From Igneacidithiobacillus copahuensis (GTDB taxonomy: Bacteria > Pseudomonadota > Gammaproteobacteria > Acidithiobacillales > Acidithiobacillaceae): a stretch of 54,829 nt of DNA. The notes below the pieces were generated by a model. The model searched no databases. It was not told the DNA's origin and worked only from the letters and a program-made list of their open reading frames with translations. Shown here one piece after another: positions 8,779 through 17,482 of this stretch. Position numbers and translations under genes: made by a program. Every line of letters begins with the position of its first letter. Within the stretch, counting starts at the first letter, position 1. The stretch spans positions 1 to 54,829 of the forward strand of contig NZ_JAAXYO010000037.1 in the NCBI RefSeq assembly GCF_018854015.1, read 5' to 3'.

Positions 8779-10250
8779 TTAAAACAGCAAATATTTTATC
8801 TTTAACTCAGGCAGCCAGATCTCTCGGCGACGACATTTACATGAGATATCGCGATTACTTTGGCGTAAACATTAAAACAGAAGAAATCTCCGATCTGGCC
8901 GCGCTCGTTGACTTGCTCTACCCCCCTGAAGGTAGAGACATTTTTGGCGGATACTATGTTGGGTATAAAATACCACAAATTGGAAAAGAATTTGATTTAC
9001 TAAGGATGGGCAAAAATTATATTGTGAATATCGAGATAAAAAAGGATAGCCAGGAAGATAAGATAGCCAAGCAACTTCTCAGAAACAAGTATTATCTATC
9101 CGCCGTTGACAGGACTGCTTACTATTTTTCTTTCGTATCAAGCACAAAAAAGATTTATTTTCTAAACGGCCATGATCAATTGCAATTGATTGGGGTGCCT
9201 GACCTTAAATCATGTTTGCATGACCAAGAATTAGATATACCTGAAAACCTTGATAAAATATTTAATCCATCAAAATACTTGGTTTCACCATTTAACGCTA
9301 CAGATAGGTTTATGACTAACAGTTACTTCCTTACACACCAACAGGAACAAATAAAGAACGAAACCTTGACACTATTTGAAAAATTACATGGACCAGTATT
9401 TGTCTCGATCAGCGGTGGCGCCGGCGTCGGCAAGACTTTGCTAGTATACGACATCGCTAAGGAAGCGATCAATACAAACAAAAAGGTGTTGATAGTTCAT
9501 TGCGGTAAATTGAATAACGGACATTACGAAATAATGAATTGGCCTGGATGGGATATAATTCCTATAAAAAACATAAACTCTTGGGATTTTTCTCCATATG
9601 AACTAATTTTGATTGATGAATCTCAGAGGATGTATGAGGATCAGTTCCGAAAAGCTGTGAATGCAGCAAAATCGTCAAATATCAAATGCATTTTCTCATA
9701 TGATAAAGCACAGACCCTAGCCAGCTGGGAGGAGAGAGTCGATATAGAAGAACTTCTTCTAGAGGTTGGCACAGCAGTCCAAAACAAACTTACAGATAAA
9801 ATAAGAACAAATAAAAGCATGGCGAATTTTATAAGTTCGCTTTTCAACAAAAATAGACAGCACAGAGACACCCAAGCGGACATCGAATTAAACTTCTTCA
9901 ACAATCCAGATGATGCAAAGAGCTATATGCAGTATGCCTCAACCCAGGGATGGGAGATTATTAGATTCACCCCATCACAATACGAACGCGACTCTCATAA
10001 AGAATACTCACATGATCTATACAAAACGTCCCACGCGGTCATCGGTCAGGAGTTTGATAACGTAGCAGTAGTAATTGATCCATTTTTTTCATACGCTGAA
10101 GATGGAAGCCTAATATATAAAGGAAAAACGTATTATAAGGCAGAAAAAATGCTATTTCAGAACGTCACTCGCACAATCAATAGACTTAATCTGATTATAG
10201 TAAACAACCCAGAAATACTTGATAGGTGCCTCCATGTTTTGCATGGATAA
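8775..10250 (+). CDS. PD-(D/E)XK-like nuclease fused to a DUF2075-type ATPase/helicase
   Basis: A 491-residue protein translationally coupled to the integrase (ATGA overlap). About residues 70-90 contain EFDLLRMGKNYIVNIEIKKD, matching a D-x(n)-ExK nuclease core. The ATPase follows, with Walker A GGAGVGKT (about 214-221) and Walker B LILIDESQ (about 278-285). The C-terminal GQEFDNVAVVIDP and NVTRTINRLNLIIV are helicase-like motifs of DUF2075 proteins. Lys/Asn/Ile-rich composition and visibly AT-rich DNA contrast with all neighbours, so it is probably a recent acquisition. The architecture suggests anti-phage or anti-plasmid defence, but no experimental homologue is recalled. A role in element maintenance is possible. 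Confidence 0.65.
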   Translation: MIKTANILSLTQAARSLGDDIYMRYRDYFGVNIKTEEISDLAALVDLLYPPEGRDIFGGYYVGYKIPQIGKEFDLLRMGKNYIVNIEIKKDSQEDKIAKQLLRNKYYLSAVDRTAYYFSFVSSTKKIYFLNGHDQLQLIGVPDLKSCLHDQELDIPENLDKIFNPSKYLVSPFNATDRFMTNSYFLTHQQEQIKNETLTLFEKLHGPVFVSISGGAGVGKTLLVYDIAKEAINTNKKVLIVHCGKLNNGHYEIMNWPGWDIIPIKNINSWDFSPYELILIDESQRMYEDQFRKAVNAAKSSNIKCIFSYDKAQTLASWEERVDIEELLLEVGTAVQNKLTDKIRTNKSMANFISSLFNKNRQHRDTQADIELNFFNNPDDAKSYMQYASTQGWEIIRFTPSQYERDSHKEYSHDLYKTSHAVIGQEFDNVAVVIDPFFSYAEDGSLIYKGKTYYKAEKMLFQNVTRTINRLNLIIVNNPEILDRCLHVLHG

Positions 10251-10265
10251 TGTTCAACGCGAGCT

Positions 10266-12647
10266 TCACCCCAACAACCCGTCCACCTGCTCTCTCTCGG
10301 TATCCCGCTCGCTGGTGTCGTACTTGCCTTCCCCTTTGGGGGCGGTTGCCCTGGACGCGGCCACGGCGCTCAAATCCTTATCCAACTCGCCCAAAGCGGC
10401 CAAGGCCTCCGGTGGGAGGCTCTCGCCGCCCATCTCCTTCGATTGCCCATCCTTCTCCTCGCCCTCTTTTTTCTCGATCTTCGGCACAGACAGAATGCCC
10501 TTGCTGGGGCCAAAGACGATCTCATAGTCTTTCCTGGCTCCGGGTAACTCATCGGATCGATCCGGCCAAGCCGTGGCGGCCCGGGAGACCCATTCCGGGT
10601 TCTGGAAGTACAGCAGTTGCTGCCCATAAATCGGGGAGAAGCCCGCAGAAAAGACCAGCATGTCACCGGGAGCCTTGATCGCACTCCCCTCTTTCACCGG
10701 CCCCCGTAGCGTCATCACCTCATCTGCCGTCAGCAGGGGACGGGACTGGTAGTGAACGCTGGTGGAATATCCCTTTTGCTGGGCCAGAATGGAACCGTCG
10801 AAACTTTGGCTGTCGTTCTCCAGTGTGACGGTGCGGGTGCCCAGCATGTCGGAGATCCACTTGGCCGTTTCCACCTGATTGGGCGCGTAGGCCACCCGCA
10901 CATGACAGTTGCCGATGATGGCCTTGGCTCCGGCCTTACCGTAGCCGTGCCCCTCATCCTCCAGTTGGGCGATGTCCTGGGTGATAAGATAGAGCTTGAC
11001 GTTGTACCCCGCCAGAAAGGCGATGGAGTCCTGGAAAATGTCCATCTTCCCCAGGGACGGAAACTCATCGAGCAGCAGGAGTAGGCGATGCTTGCCCTTG
11101 CACTTGATCCGGCCGTCCTCGGCAACCAGCCGCTCTTCCGCCGTGAATTGCGAAGCAATCTGATTGAGGATCAGACGAATCAGCGGCTTCAGGCGACCCT
11201 TGTCCTCCGGGCTGGTGACCAGATACAGCGAGACGGGCCGGTCGGCATCCTGCAAGTCGGTGATCTTGAAATCCGAGTATTCCGTCCACCGGGCAACGAT
11301 GGGGTCGCGGTAGAGCGAGAGGAAGCTCATCATGGTACTGATGACGCCGGACTTCTCGTTGTCCGCCTTGTTCAGCATCTCCCGCGCCGACTGCGCGATG
11401 ACCGGATGCACCTGGGTTGGCTGGTTGTTGCCATCGAGCCATCCAAACTGGTCATCCGGGTCGTGGACCGTCTGCATCATGCGTTCGAAGGCCACGTCCA
11501 CGCTCTCCAGCGTGGGGTCGTTGAGATAGGCGGCCACTCCCCGCAGGGTCTTGTCCGGCATGGCGTAGAGCACGTGGAGAATGACGGAGGTCAGCAACGC
11601 AAAGCCGGTCTTTTGCCAGTGGTCGTTCAGGCCTTTGCCGTCTGGGTCGACGATCATGGTGGCGATGTTCTGCACGTCCTTGACCTCGTATTGCGTGCCC
11701 ACCCGCACGGCATCGAGCGGGTTGAAATGACAGCCCTCGTCGCTGGTCGAGCCAGGAGAGAATTTCAGGATGTAGTGACCCTGGGACTTGCGGTAGCCTG
11801 CCGTGAGAGCGAAGTTCTCGCCCTTGATGTCGTGCACCACCACGGAGTCCATCCATCCGTCCAGCAGGGTGGGCAGCACGAGGCCTACGCCTTTACCCGA
11901 GCGGGTCGGCGCAAAGCACAGGATATGCTCCGCTCCCGTATGCTGTAAGGGAGTGGCTTTGCCTTTCTCCACGAAAGCACCCACGTAACAGATATGGGGG
12001 GAGTCCTGGATCTTCCCGTCCGCGCCTTTCACGAAGAACTTGTTGAAAATGACCGGTTCAGGGACCGGCTTTCCGGGGTGTTCCTTCCTATACTCCCGCT
12101 TCCACTGCTCCGCCGCCTGCCTCCGTAGTTTCAGCCACTGGTGGTATTTCAGCTTTTCCTCTCGGGTCTTTCCTGTAGTCGGCAGCAGGGCGGCATTCTC
12201 GGCATCCTCCCGGCTTGCCCAGTGGGCCGAACCATGCACGGGGTTGTTCATCACCGCCTGACGGGCGTCCTTGTGCTTGAACCCGACCATTCCGGCCACC
12301 AGCACCCCAAGGGTGACGGCGGGCAGGCCCGCGTAATAAAAGGCCTGGTGGATTACTGGATAGTGCAGGTTCAGCAGCATGGGGCGCAGGAAGGGAAGCG
12401 GGTTGTAGAGCCGCCATCCGTCGATAGCGAGATACGCATGGGCTTTCTGAATGAAGTCGTCCGTCCACTGGTAGCCGGGGAAAACTTCCCGCGCATCGTA
12501 GGAGATGCCCAGCGTGAAGCCGAGGATACCCGCCGCGATGCCGCTCAGGGTGGTCTTGAGCCCGCCGCCTCTGGCGATCCGTTGGGTCTTGTAATCCAGA
12601 ACTTCGGAATTGGGTCGGTGTAGCGCTGGCACCTTGTTTCTGGGCAT
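10266..12647 (-). CDS. traG: Type IV coupling protein TraG/VirD4
   Basis: A 793-residue inner-membrane ATPase that links the relaxosome to the transfer channel. The N-terminus has hydrophobic segments at about 30-50 and 100-125. Walker A APTRSGKGVGL lies near residue 247 and Walker B LLLLLDEFPSLG near 525, with the family's HGSAHWA and GENFALTAGYR motifs. A charged, Glu/Lys-rich tail follows about residue 720. The start has GGGGAGA just upstream. It is the last gene of the topB unit and converges on the integrase-helicase pair, with only about 15 bp between the stops. Confidence 0.92.
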   Translation of the reverse strand: MPRNKVPALHRPNSEVLDYKTQRIARGGGLKTTLSGIAAGILGFTLGISYDAREVFPGYQWTDDFIQKAHAYLAIDGWRLYNPLPFLRPMLLNLHYPVIHQAFYYAGLPAVTLGVLVAGMVGFKHKDARQAVMNNPVHGSAHWASREDAENAALLPTTGKTREEKLKYHQWLKLRRQAAEQWKREYRKEHPGKPVPEPVIFNKFFVKGADGKIQDSPHICYVGAFVEKGKATPLQHTGAEHILCFAPTRSGKGVGLVLPTLLDGWMDSVVVHDIKGENFALTAGYRKSQGHYILKFSPGSTSDEGCHFNPLDAVRVGTQYEVKDVQNIATMIVDPDGKGLNDHWQKTGFALLTSVILHVLYAMPDKTLRGVAAYLNDPTLESVDVAFERMMQTVHDPDDQFGWLDGNNQPTQVHPVIAQSAREMLNKADNEKSGVISTMMSFLSLYRDPIVARWTEYSDFKITDLQDADRPVSLYLVTSPEDKGRLKPLIRLILNQIASQFTAEERLVAEDGRIKCKGKHRLLLLLDEFPSLGKMDIFQDSIAFLAGYNVKLYLITQDIAQLEDEGHGYGKAGAKAIIGNCHVRVAYAPNQVETAKWISDMLGTRTVTLENDSQSFDGSILAQQKGYSTSVHYQSRPLLTADEVMTLRGPVKEGSAIKAPGDMLVFSAGFSPIYGQQLLYFQNPEWVSRAATAWPDRSDELPGARKDYEIVFGPSKGILSVPKIEKKEGEEKDGQSKEMGGESLPPEALAALGELDKDLSAVAASRATAPKGEGKYDTSERDTEREQVDGLLG

Positions 12648-12667
12648 GGGTCTCCCCTATCGAGTCC

Positions 12668-13234
12668 TTATGGCAGAATGGTCCAGCGAACCGATTGGGC
12701 CTTGCCGCTGCTTCCCCAGAAATAGAGCGGGAATGGCTGCGACTCTGGGCCTGGGTGCGTCGGTTTGCCGATGGCGGAGACCTGAATCAGCGCTCCAGCC
12801 ACCGAGAGGATCTGGTTGGCGTAGCTCGAATCTCCCCATAGTGTTCCGGAGTTGTACGCCTCAAAGGCATGAAAAAGCGCCACCTGGCCTGGGCCGAATA
12901 GGGAAACAGCACGAAAGTAGTCCGCCGAGAGAATCTGCCCTCCTACCCGAAGATTGGTACAGGCGTTAAAGGCATTGGCGGGGCTCAACCCATAAGCGGC
13001 AAAGTTTTCGGTATCCACCTGAGCCAGCCCAACATCCACCCTTTGCCCCCGTGCCATCGCCTGGCGTAAGTAGGCCTGCGCCTGTTGCAGGGTGGATGGG
13101 AGTACACGCTGTTTCGTGGTGTTGTTCCACATGGCCAGCGGATTGCCCCCAGACTCCACGCGGACGATGGCCGTCATGGTGGCCGGGGCCACCTCTGGGG
13201 CGCATTGATTCAGTAACGATGACAACGGAATCAC
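12668..13234 (-). CDS. VirB1-like lytic transglycosylase
   Basis: A 188-residue SLT-type muramidase that would open peptidoglycan for the T4SS. AIVRVESGGNP holds the catalytic glutamate (residue 27), followed by the family motifs VDVGLAQVD and AYNSGTLWG. The GTG start overlaps the stop of the upstream gene (GTGA), and traG follows after about 20 bp. There is no clear cleavable signal peptide, so export is uncertain. It could be called TrbN or VirB1. Confidence 0.85.
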   Translation of the reverse strand: MIPLSSLLNQCAPEVAPATMTAIVRVESGGNPLAMWNNTTKQRVLPSTLQQAQAYLRQAMARGQRVDVGLAQVDTENFAAYGLSPANAFNACTNLRVGGQILSADYFRAVSLFGPGQVALFHAFEAYNSGTLWGDSSYANQILSVAGALIQVSAIGKPTHPGPESQPFPLYFWGSSGKAQSVRWTILP

Positions 13235-13569
13235 TTGCGCGGTCCCTCTACCTTGGTGTCATACCGGAACACCGTGACCCCAAATACCCGCAGACTGGCG
13301 ATCCGCTCGGATCGGAGCACGGTGGACGAAATGGCCGCAGTGGTGGCTATGGGGCTTGGTGCGGCCACAGCGGCTATCGCAGGTATTGCGGGTGGGGCAA
13401 TCGGCACGGGGTGGACGATCTCTCCAGGCTGTGAGGTTTGATGCGCGGCGGCATGGCTCTGTGAGAGCAACACGAACCCCCCTGCCAAGCACACCACACT
13501 TGCGACGAGAATGCCTACCCCCGCTAGGGGAGTTAGCCACGTTTCTCTACCGTCGGTCACACAACTCAC
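13231..13569 (-). CDS. Small single-pass membrane protein of the conjugation operon
   Basis: A 112-residue protein not recognised by family. One hydrophobic segment (LAGVGILVASVVCLAGGFVL, about residues 15-35) is followed by a Pro/Ala/Ile-rich stretch and a short C-terminal domain (LRVFGVTVFRYD). The GTG start is chosen because it overlaps the topB stop (GTGA) and has GGGAGG 7 bases upstream. It sits between topB and virB1 with overlaps on both sides, so it is probably co-translated. Its function is unknown. Confidence 0.65.
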   Translation of the reverse strand: MSCVTDGRETWLTPLAGVGILVASVVCLAGGFVLLSQSHAAAHQTSQPGEIVHPVPIAPPAIPAIAAVAAPSPIATTAAISSTVLRSERIASLRVFGVTVFRYDTKVEGPRK

Positions 13570-15587
13570 GATCTGGCCTCCCATTGGGTTCCACACGCCT
13601 TACCGCTCTTGTCCGGCCAAAATGCGGCCCCGCAGGCCTCGCACTTGAGCCAGTCCTTGCCGGTTTTGGTTCGGAGTACCACCGTCTTGGCTTTCTTGCA
13701 GGCGGCACAGGTTGGCCCCTGTTTTTTGGCCTTGGCCGCGCCCCTCTTGCCACCTCCGGAATGGGTTTCTCCGACCTTGAGATGGCTGCTTTTTGCCGCC
13801 TCGATGAGGCGTGCAACTACGGTGCGCTGCGCTTCCTCGAATTGCTCCAGGGTGAGCTTGCCCTCGGCAATGAGGGACAGCGCATCCTCCCACTTGGCCG
13901 TTGTGACGGGATCGGTCAACTCCCTGGGCAGGGCCTTGACCAGGTCCCTTCCGGCCTTGGTGGAGATCAACTGTTTCCCTTTCCGCTCAACAAAACCACG
14001 GCCCAGCAAGGTTTCCAGAATGGATGCCCGAGTGGCCTCCGTGCCCAGACCAGAAGTCTCCTTGAGCTTTGCCTTGGCCGCCTCGTCCTCGAGGAACTTG
14101 TGGATGTTGCTCATGGCCTCGATGAGGGACCCATCGGTAAACCGCGCCGGTGGCTTGGTCTGCTTCGCCTGCACGTCGGCATCCTGAACGGGCAGGGTTT
14201 GACCTTTCTGGAGCGCAGGGATGGGCTGTTGCGCCTCATCGCCATCCTCGTCGGACAGGCCATAGACCGCCTTCCAACCGGCAGAGACCGGGACGTTGGC
14301 CGTCGCCTTCCAGGTTTCTCCCGCGCAGGCCAGAACGGCCTTGGTGGCCCGGTAGACATAGGGGGGATAGAACTGCGCCAGGTACGACCGGACGATGATC
14401 TCGTATACCTTGGCGGTTGCGCCTTCTGGCCTCCCCTCCATGCTCCCCGTGGGGATGATCGCGTGGTGGGCCGTCACCTTGCCGGTATTCCAGATGGACG
14501 ATTTGCGGGCCGCATCCGCGTTTTTCACCAGATCCCCAAAACCCAGCCGCGCGAGGCCCGAGAGCACCCGGCTGGCCTCGCCAAACTGCTCTTCCGGCAG
14601 ATAGCGGCAGTCGGTGCGCGGGTAGGTCGCGCATTTGTGGGTCTCGTACAATGCCTGGGCGGCATCGAGTACCTGTTGCGCGGACATCCCGAGCTTGGCC
14701 GAGCACACTTTCTGGAGTTCGGCCAGCGAAAAGCCAAGGGGCGCCGATTGCTGCTTTTCCTTGGACTCGTATTCCTGCACAACAGCCTGGCCCTCAGCCC
14801 GCGCCTTCGCGGTCAGAGCCTCCGCCGCCTTGCGGTCCGTCAGATAGCCCTCTCCATCGACGCCAGGAAAGTCCTCGTGCAGCTCCCAGCTTGACCAGAA
14901 GCCGGTATGGATGCGCGGCACGAAGTAATCCTTGGGGCGGAAATTCTCGATCTTCTCATCCCGCGCCACGATCAGGGCGAGCGTTGGCGTCTGTACCCGC
15001 CCGATGGATAACACGCCACCGCCGCTGTTCTGTAGAGAGAATGCGCGAGAGAGATTCATGCCTACCAGCCAGTCCGCCCGCGAGCGGGCACGGGCGGCTT
15101 GGCACAGGTTCCGATACTCCCGATTGTCCCGGAGGGTGGACAGGGCCTTGTTTACCGACTGCTCATCGAGGGCCGCGAGCCAGATCCGTTGCGTGGGTCC
15201 GTTCCAGCCAAGCTCTTCCAGCACCTCATCGACCAGCAGTTGGCCCTCGCGGTCGGGGTCGCCCGCGTTGACCACGAGGTCTGCCTTCTTGAGCAACTCC
15301 CGAATGACCTTGATCTGGGCCTTGGCGTCGTCCTTGGCCTCCAGTTTCCAATGCTCCGGGAAAATGGGCAGGTCCTCGAAGCGCCATTTCTTCTTCCCAC
15401 TTTTTGCCAATGGCACGTCATCCGGCAGGTAGTAATCGGGCTCGACCTGTTCAAAGATATGGCCGAAACACCAGGTCACCACGTCCTGGCCGCATTGGAC
15501 GTAGCCGTTGCCGCTGGACGAGCTACCCGGTAAATATTTTGCTATCCCCTTGCCCAGAGAAGGCTTTTCGGCAATGAACAACCGCAT
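13566..15587 (-). CDS. topB: DNA topoisomerase III (TopB-type, ICE-encoded)
   Basis: A 673-residue type IA topoisomerase. The Toprim start RLFIAEKPSLGKGIAKYL is followed by the acidic DPDREGQ motif, LSIGRVQTPTLALIV, and the active-site Tyr in TYPRTDCRYLP (about residue 322), then HHAIIPTG. A C-terminal zinc ribbon (CAACKKAKT... CEACGAAFW) completes it. Conjugative elements commonly carry such a TopB to resolve transfer intermediates. It is the first gene of a unit driven by the promoter at 15616-15645 and continues into the small membrane protein, virB1 and traG. Confidence 0.92.
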   Translation of the reverse strand: MRLFIAEKPSLGKGIAKYLPGSSSSGNGYVQCGQDVVTWCFGHIFEQVEPDYYLPDDVPLAKSGKKKWRFEDLPIFPEHWKLEAKDDAKAQIKVIRELLKKADLVVNAGDPDREGQLLVDEVLEELGWNGPTQRIWLAALDEQSVNKALSTLRDNREYRNLCQAARARSRADWLVGMNLSRAFSLQNSGGGVLSIGRVQTPTLALIVARDEKIENFRPKDYFVPRIHTGFWSSWELHEDFPGVDGEGYLTDRKAAEALTAKARAEGQAVVQEYESKEKQQSAPLGFSLAELQKVCSAKLGMSAQQVLDAAQALYETHKCATYPRTDCRYLPEEQFGEASRVLSGLARLGFGDLVKNADAARKSSIWNTGKVTAHHAIIPTGSMEGRPEGATAKVYEIIVRSYLAQFYPPYVYRATKAVLACAGETWKATANVPVSAGWKAVYGLSDEDGDEAQQPIPALQKGQTLPVQDADVQAKQTKPPARFTDGSLIEAMSNIHKFLEDEAAKAKLKETSGLGTEATRASILETLLGRGFVERKGKQLISTKAGRDLVKALPRELTDPVTTAKWEDALSLIAEGKLTLEQFEEAQRTVVARLIEAAKSSHLKVGETHSGGGKRGAAKAKKQGPTCAACKKAKTVVLRTKTGKDWLKCEACGAAFWPDKSGKACGTQWEARS

Positions 15588-15615
15588 GGCACTACCCCGT
15601 CGATCACTTGGATAT

Positions 15616-15645
15616 CAGGGTATAGACCGGACAGTGAGGAGATAC
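15616..15645 (-). promoter_or_regulatory. Shared ICE promoter/operator motif upstream of topB
   Basis: On the minus strand this reads GTATCTCC-N-GGTCTATACCCTG, with the two half-sites 20 bp apart. It ends 29 bp before the topB ATG. The upstream half-site is GTATC instead of CTATC. Confidence 0.6.
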
Positions 15646-15669
15646 GGGCTTTTAGCTATCCCCCTGGCA

Positions 15670-15909
15670 TCAATCCAGGTGGATAGCGCAGCGCCTTGCC
15701 ACCTGAATCCACCAGTCGCTCGGGAGATGGGGAACCCCGCCTTCCTGTTCTGCCATTCGCAGACATTGAAGAACCGTCGATAACGCCATGGAAAACTGAT
15801 GATACCGATCCTGGAGCGCAAAAACGATTTCCCCTTCAATCATGGAAAAACCCTGTGCATCGGCACCGGCTGGAGATACCCGATTATCCAGAATATCCTT
15901 GTGGTCCAT
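15670..15909 (-). CDS. Small hypothetical protein
   Basis: A 79-residue frame that starts at an ATG overlapping the previous stop by one base (TGATG). It continues the trbF-trbI unit. The sequence is rich in Gln, Met and aromatic residues (EQEGGVPHLPSDWWIQVARR) and has no recognised domain or signal peptide. The start/stop overlap and lack of other coding signal in the gap support a real gene, but the function is unknown. Confidence 0.5.
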   Translation of the reverse strand: MDHKDILDNRVSPAGADAQGFSMIEGEIVFALQDRYHQFSMALSTVLQCLRMAEQEGGVPHLPSDWWIQVARRCAIHLD

Positions 15910-16193
15910 CACGTTTCACCCCCCAAAAGCCTGTCCACCAATGCCGACACGCTATGCTCCGGCCCATCCCCCGCCGCTGTCAGGCGGTCAAGCACGTCGG
16001 ACGGTAGGCCGATGCCCACCGGGTGAAGCCGTCGGCCAGGGTCTTTCCGTTCCCGCCGCTTCGCCAGAGCGCGGAGCTCCGCGTCGCTCATGGAACGCAC
16101 CTTTTGCGTGATGATGTCTCTGCGTAGCTCCGGATTCATGCGCGGGAGCTCCGAGCGGATGATGATGTGCGGCTTCATTTCCATGACCATCAT
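15909..16193 (-). CDS. Small basic hypothetical protein
   Basis: A 94-residue basic protein whose start overlaps the trbI stop (ATGA). It carries helical segments RRDIITQKVRSMSDAELRAL and a C-terminal segment VGIGLPSDVLDRLTAAGD that looks like a ribbon-helix-helix or CopG-like fold. No confident family is assigned. The position at the end of a T4SS operon suggests an accessory or regulatory role. Confidence 0.55.
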   Translation of the reverse strand: MMVMEMKPHIIIRSELPRMNPELRRDIITQKVRSMSDAELRALAKRRERKDPGRRLHPVGIGLPSDVLDRLTAAGDGPEHSVSALVDRLLGGET

Positions 16194-17482
16194 CCGTAAG
16201 GATTGGGCTTCGGCGCGATCGCCCGATGCACCTGAGAGGAACCCGTCTGCATGGCTGGGTTATAGGGGCCGGGAAATACCATGTCCCGAGTCACCACCAC
16301 GTTGAACAGGTAGCCGGGATGAATGGTGATGGTTGGCGCAATGTCGATGTACTTCTGCAAAAGTTGCGACTCCGCTTGTCCGAAAGTCTGCGCCAAAGAT
16401 TGCTCTCCATCCTGCAAGGCCTCGTTGCCCGTGACACCTGTGGTGTTGGTGGATGTGCTGGTGGGGCTGGCTACCGCCATGCCCACGTTCACCAGGGACA
16501 GCAGGAGTGCATTTTTGAATACCAGCCAGGTGTGATTGTTCACTTCCCCGGCAAACCCGGCGTATCCGCTGCCTCCAGCCCCCTCAAAGCCCGGAAGGTT
16601 CATGTAGGTCCCGTTGGGAAACTCGATTCGTGTCCAGGCGACGGCCAGCCGGTTGATGCCCATGGCCGTTTTAGTGTCGTAGGTGCCCACGAGCTTGCTT
16701 CCTGCCGGAATCAGTAGAGTGGCCCCGTTGACGCTGGAGTAGACGTTCTGGCTCACCACGGCGCGAATTTCGCCCGGCAGATAGCTTTTGATGCCATCCT
16801 CCAACACTGCCGGGATCACCGCGCCTTGGAGCAGCTCATAGGGGCTGGTCTCCCGTGTTACCAAAGGCGGCTGTGGCGCTTTCTTTGTCCGTGCCTTTGC
16901 CTCGGCTGTCAGCGCAGCAGGCAGCGTTGCGGGCGTGCCGGAAGTGGGTGGCGTGGAGGCCTGCGGCTGTTTCCACGACAGCCCCAGAGTGGCGCCACCA
17001 CTGGAGCCATCGCCAATGCTAGCCTCAAACGCCGCATCCTGGGCCGCATACGGATTCTTGGCGGGCTGCGGCGTCGTTGCGGCCTCTGATGATCCGGCAG
17101 GGACCGATGCCGTGGCCGCCGTGGCGCTTGATCTCGTCGATGCAGCTGGAGTAATAGGCTTGGTATAGGAGGGTTTCACCCTGGGGACGGCAGGCCCATC
17201 CGATGGCCGCGCAGGCTTTATCGCCTGCTCCTTTACCGGATTGCCAGTGCCGGAAAACGGGTTGTGAGACTGCATGTACTCGACCGCCGCGTACCCCGCC
17301 AGCCCCACGGCAACAAGCCCGATATACAACGGGGTCTTTTTGATGCGGGTAGCCTTGGCATCGCCTGATCCCTTGAGGGCTACCGGCTGTTTTGCCGAGG
17401 ATGGGCCGGAGGCACTATCGCTCTGCCCGTCCGCCCCGCGCTTGCCAAACAGACCGGAAAACAGTTCCTTGCCGCTTTTCAC
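16190..17482 (-). CDS. trbI: T4SS protein TrbI/VirB10
   Basis: A 430-residue VirB10-type scaffold spanning both membranes. There is a cytoplasmic N-terminus and one transmembrane helix at about residues 52-70 (LYIGLVAVGLAGYAAVEYM). A Pro/Ala/Ser-rich periplasmic linker follows, then the conserved C-terminal beta-barrel with VVSQNVYSS, LLIPAGSKLVGTYD, RIEFPNG and the antenna region. The GTG start overlaps the upstream trbG stop (GTGA). With TrbF and TrbG it forms the transenvelope core complex. Confidence 0.92.
   Translation of the reverse strand: MKSGKELFSGLFGKRGADGQSDSASGPSSAKQPVALKGSGDAKATRIKKTPLYIGLVAVGLAGYAAVEYMQSHNPFSGTGNPVKEQAIKPARPSDGPAVPRVKPSYTKPITPAASTRSSATAATASVPAGSSEAATTPQPAKNPYAAQDAAFEASIGDGSSGGATLGLSWKQPQASTPPTSGTPATLPAALTAEAKARTKKAPQPPLVTRETSPYELLQGAVIPAVLEDGIKSYLPGEIRAVVSQNVYSSVNGATLLIPAGSKLVGTYDTKTAMGINRLAVAWTRIEFPNGTYMNLPGFEGAGGSGYAGFAGEVNNHTWLVFKNALLLSLVNVGMAVASPTSTSTNTTGVTGNEALQDGEQSLAQTFGQAESQLLQKYIDIAPTITIHPGYLFNVVVTRDMVFPGPYNPAMQTGSSQVHRAIAPKPNPYG

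Noticed and set aside
13356..14894. 512-residue plus-strand frame opposite topB
   Set aside because: It is antisense to well-conserved topoisomerase motifs and has Arg/Leu/Gly-biased composition with no domain, so it is a high-GC shadow frame.
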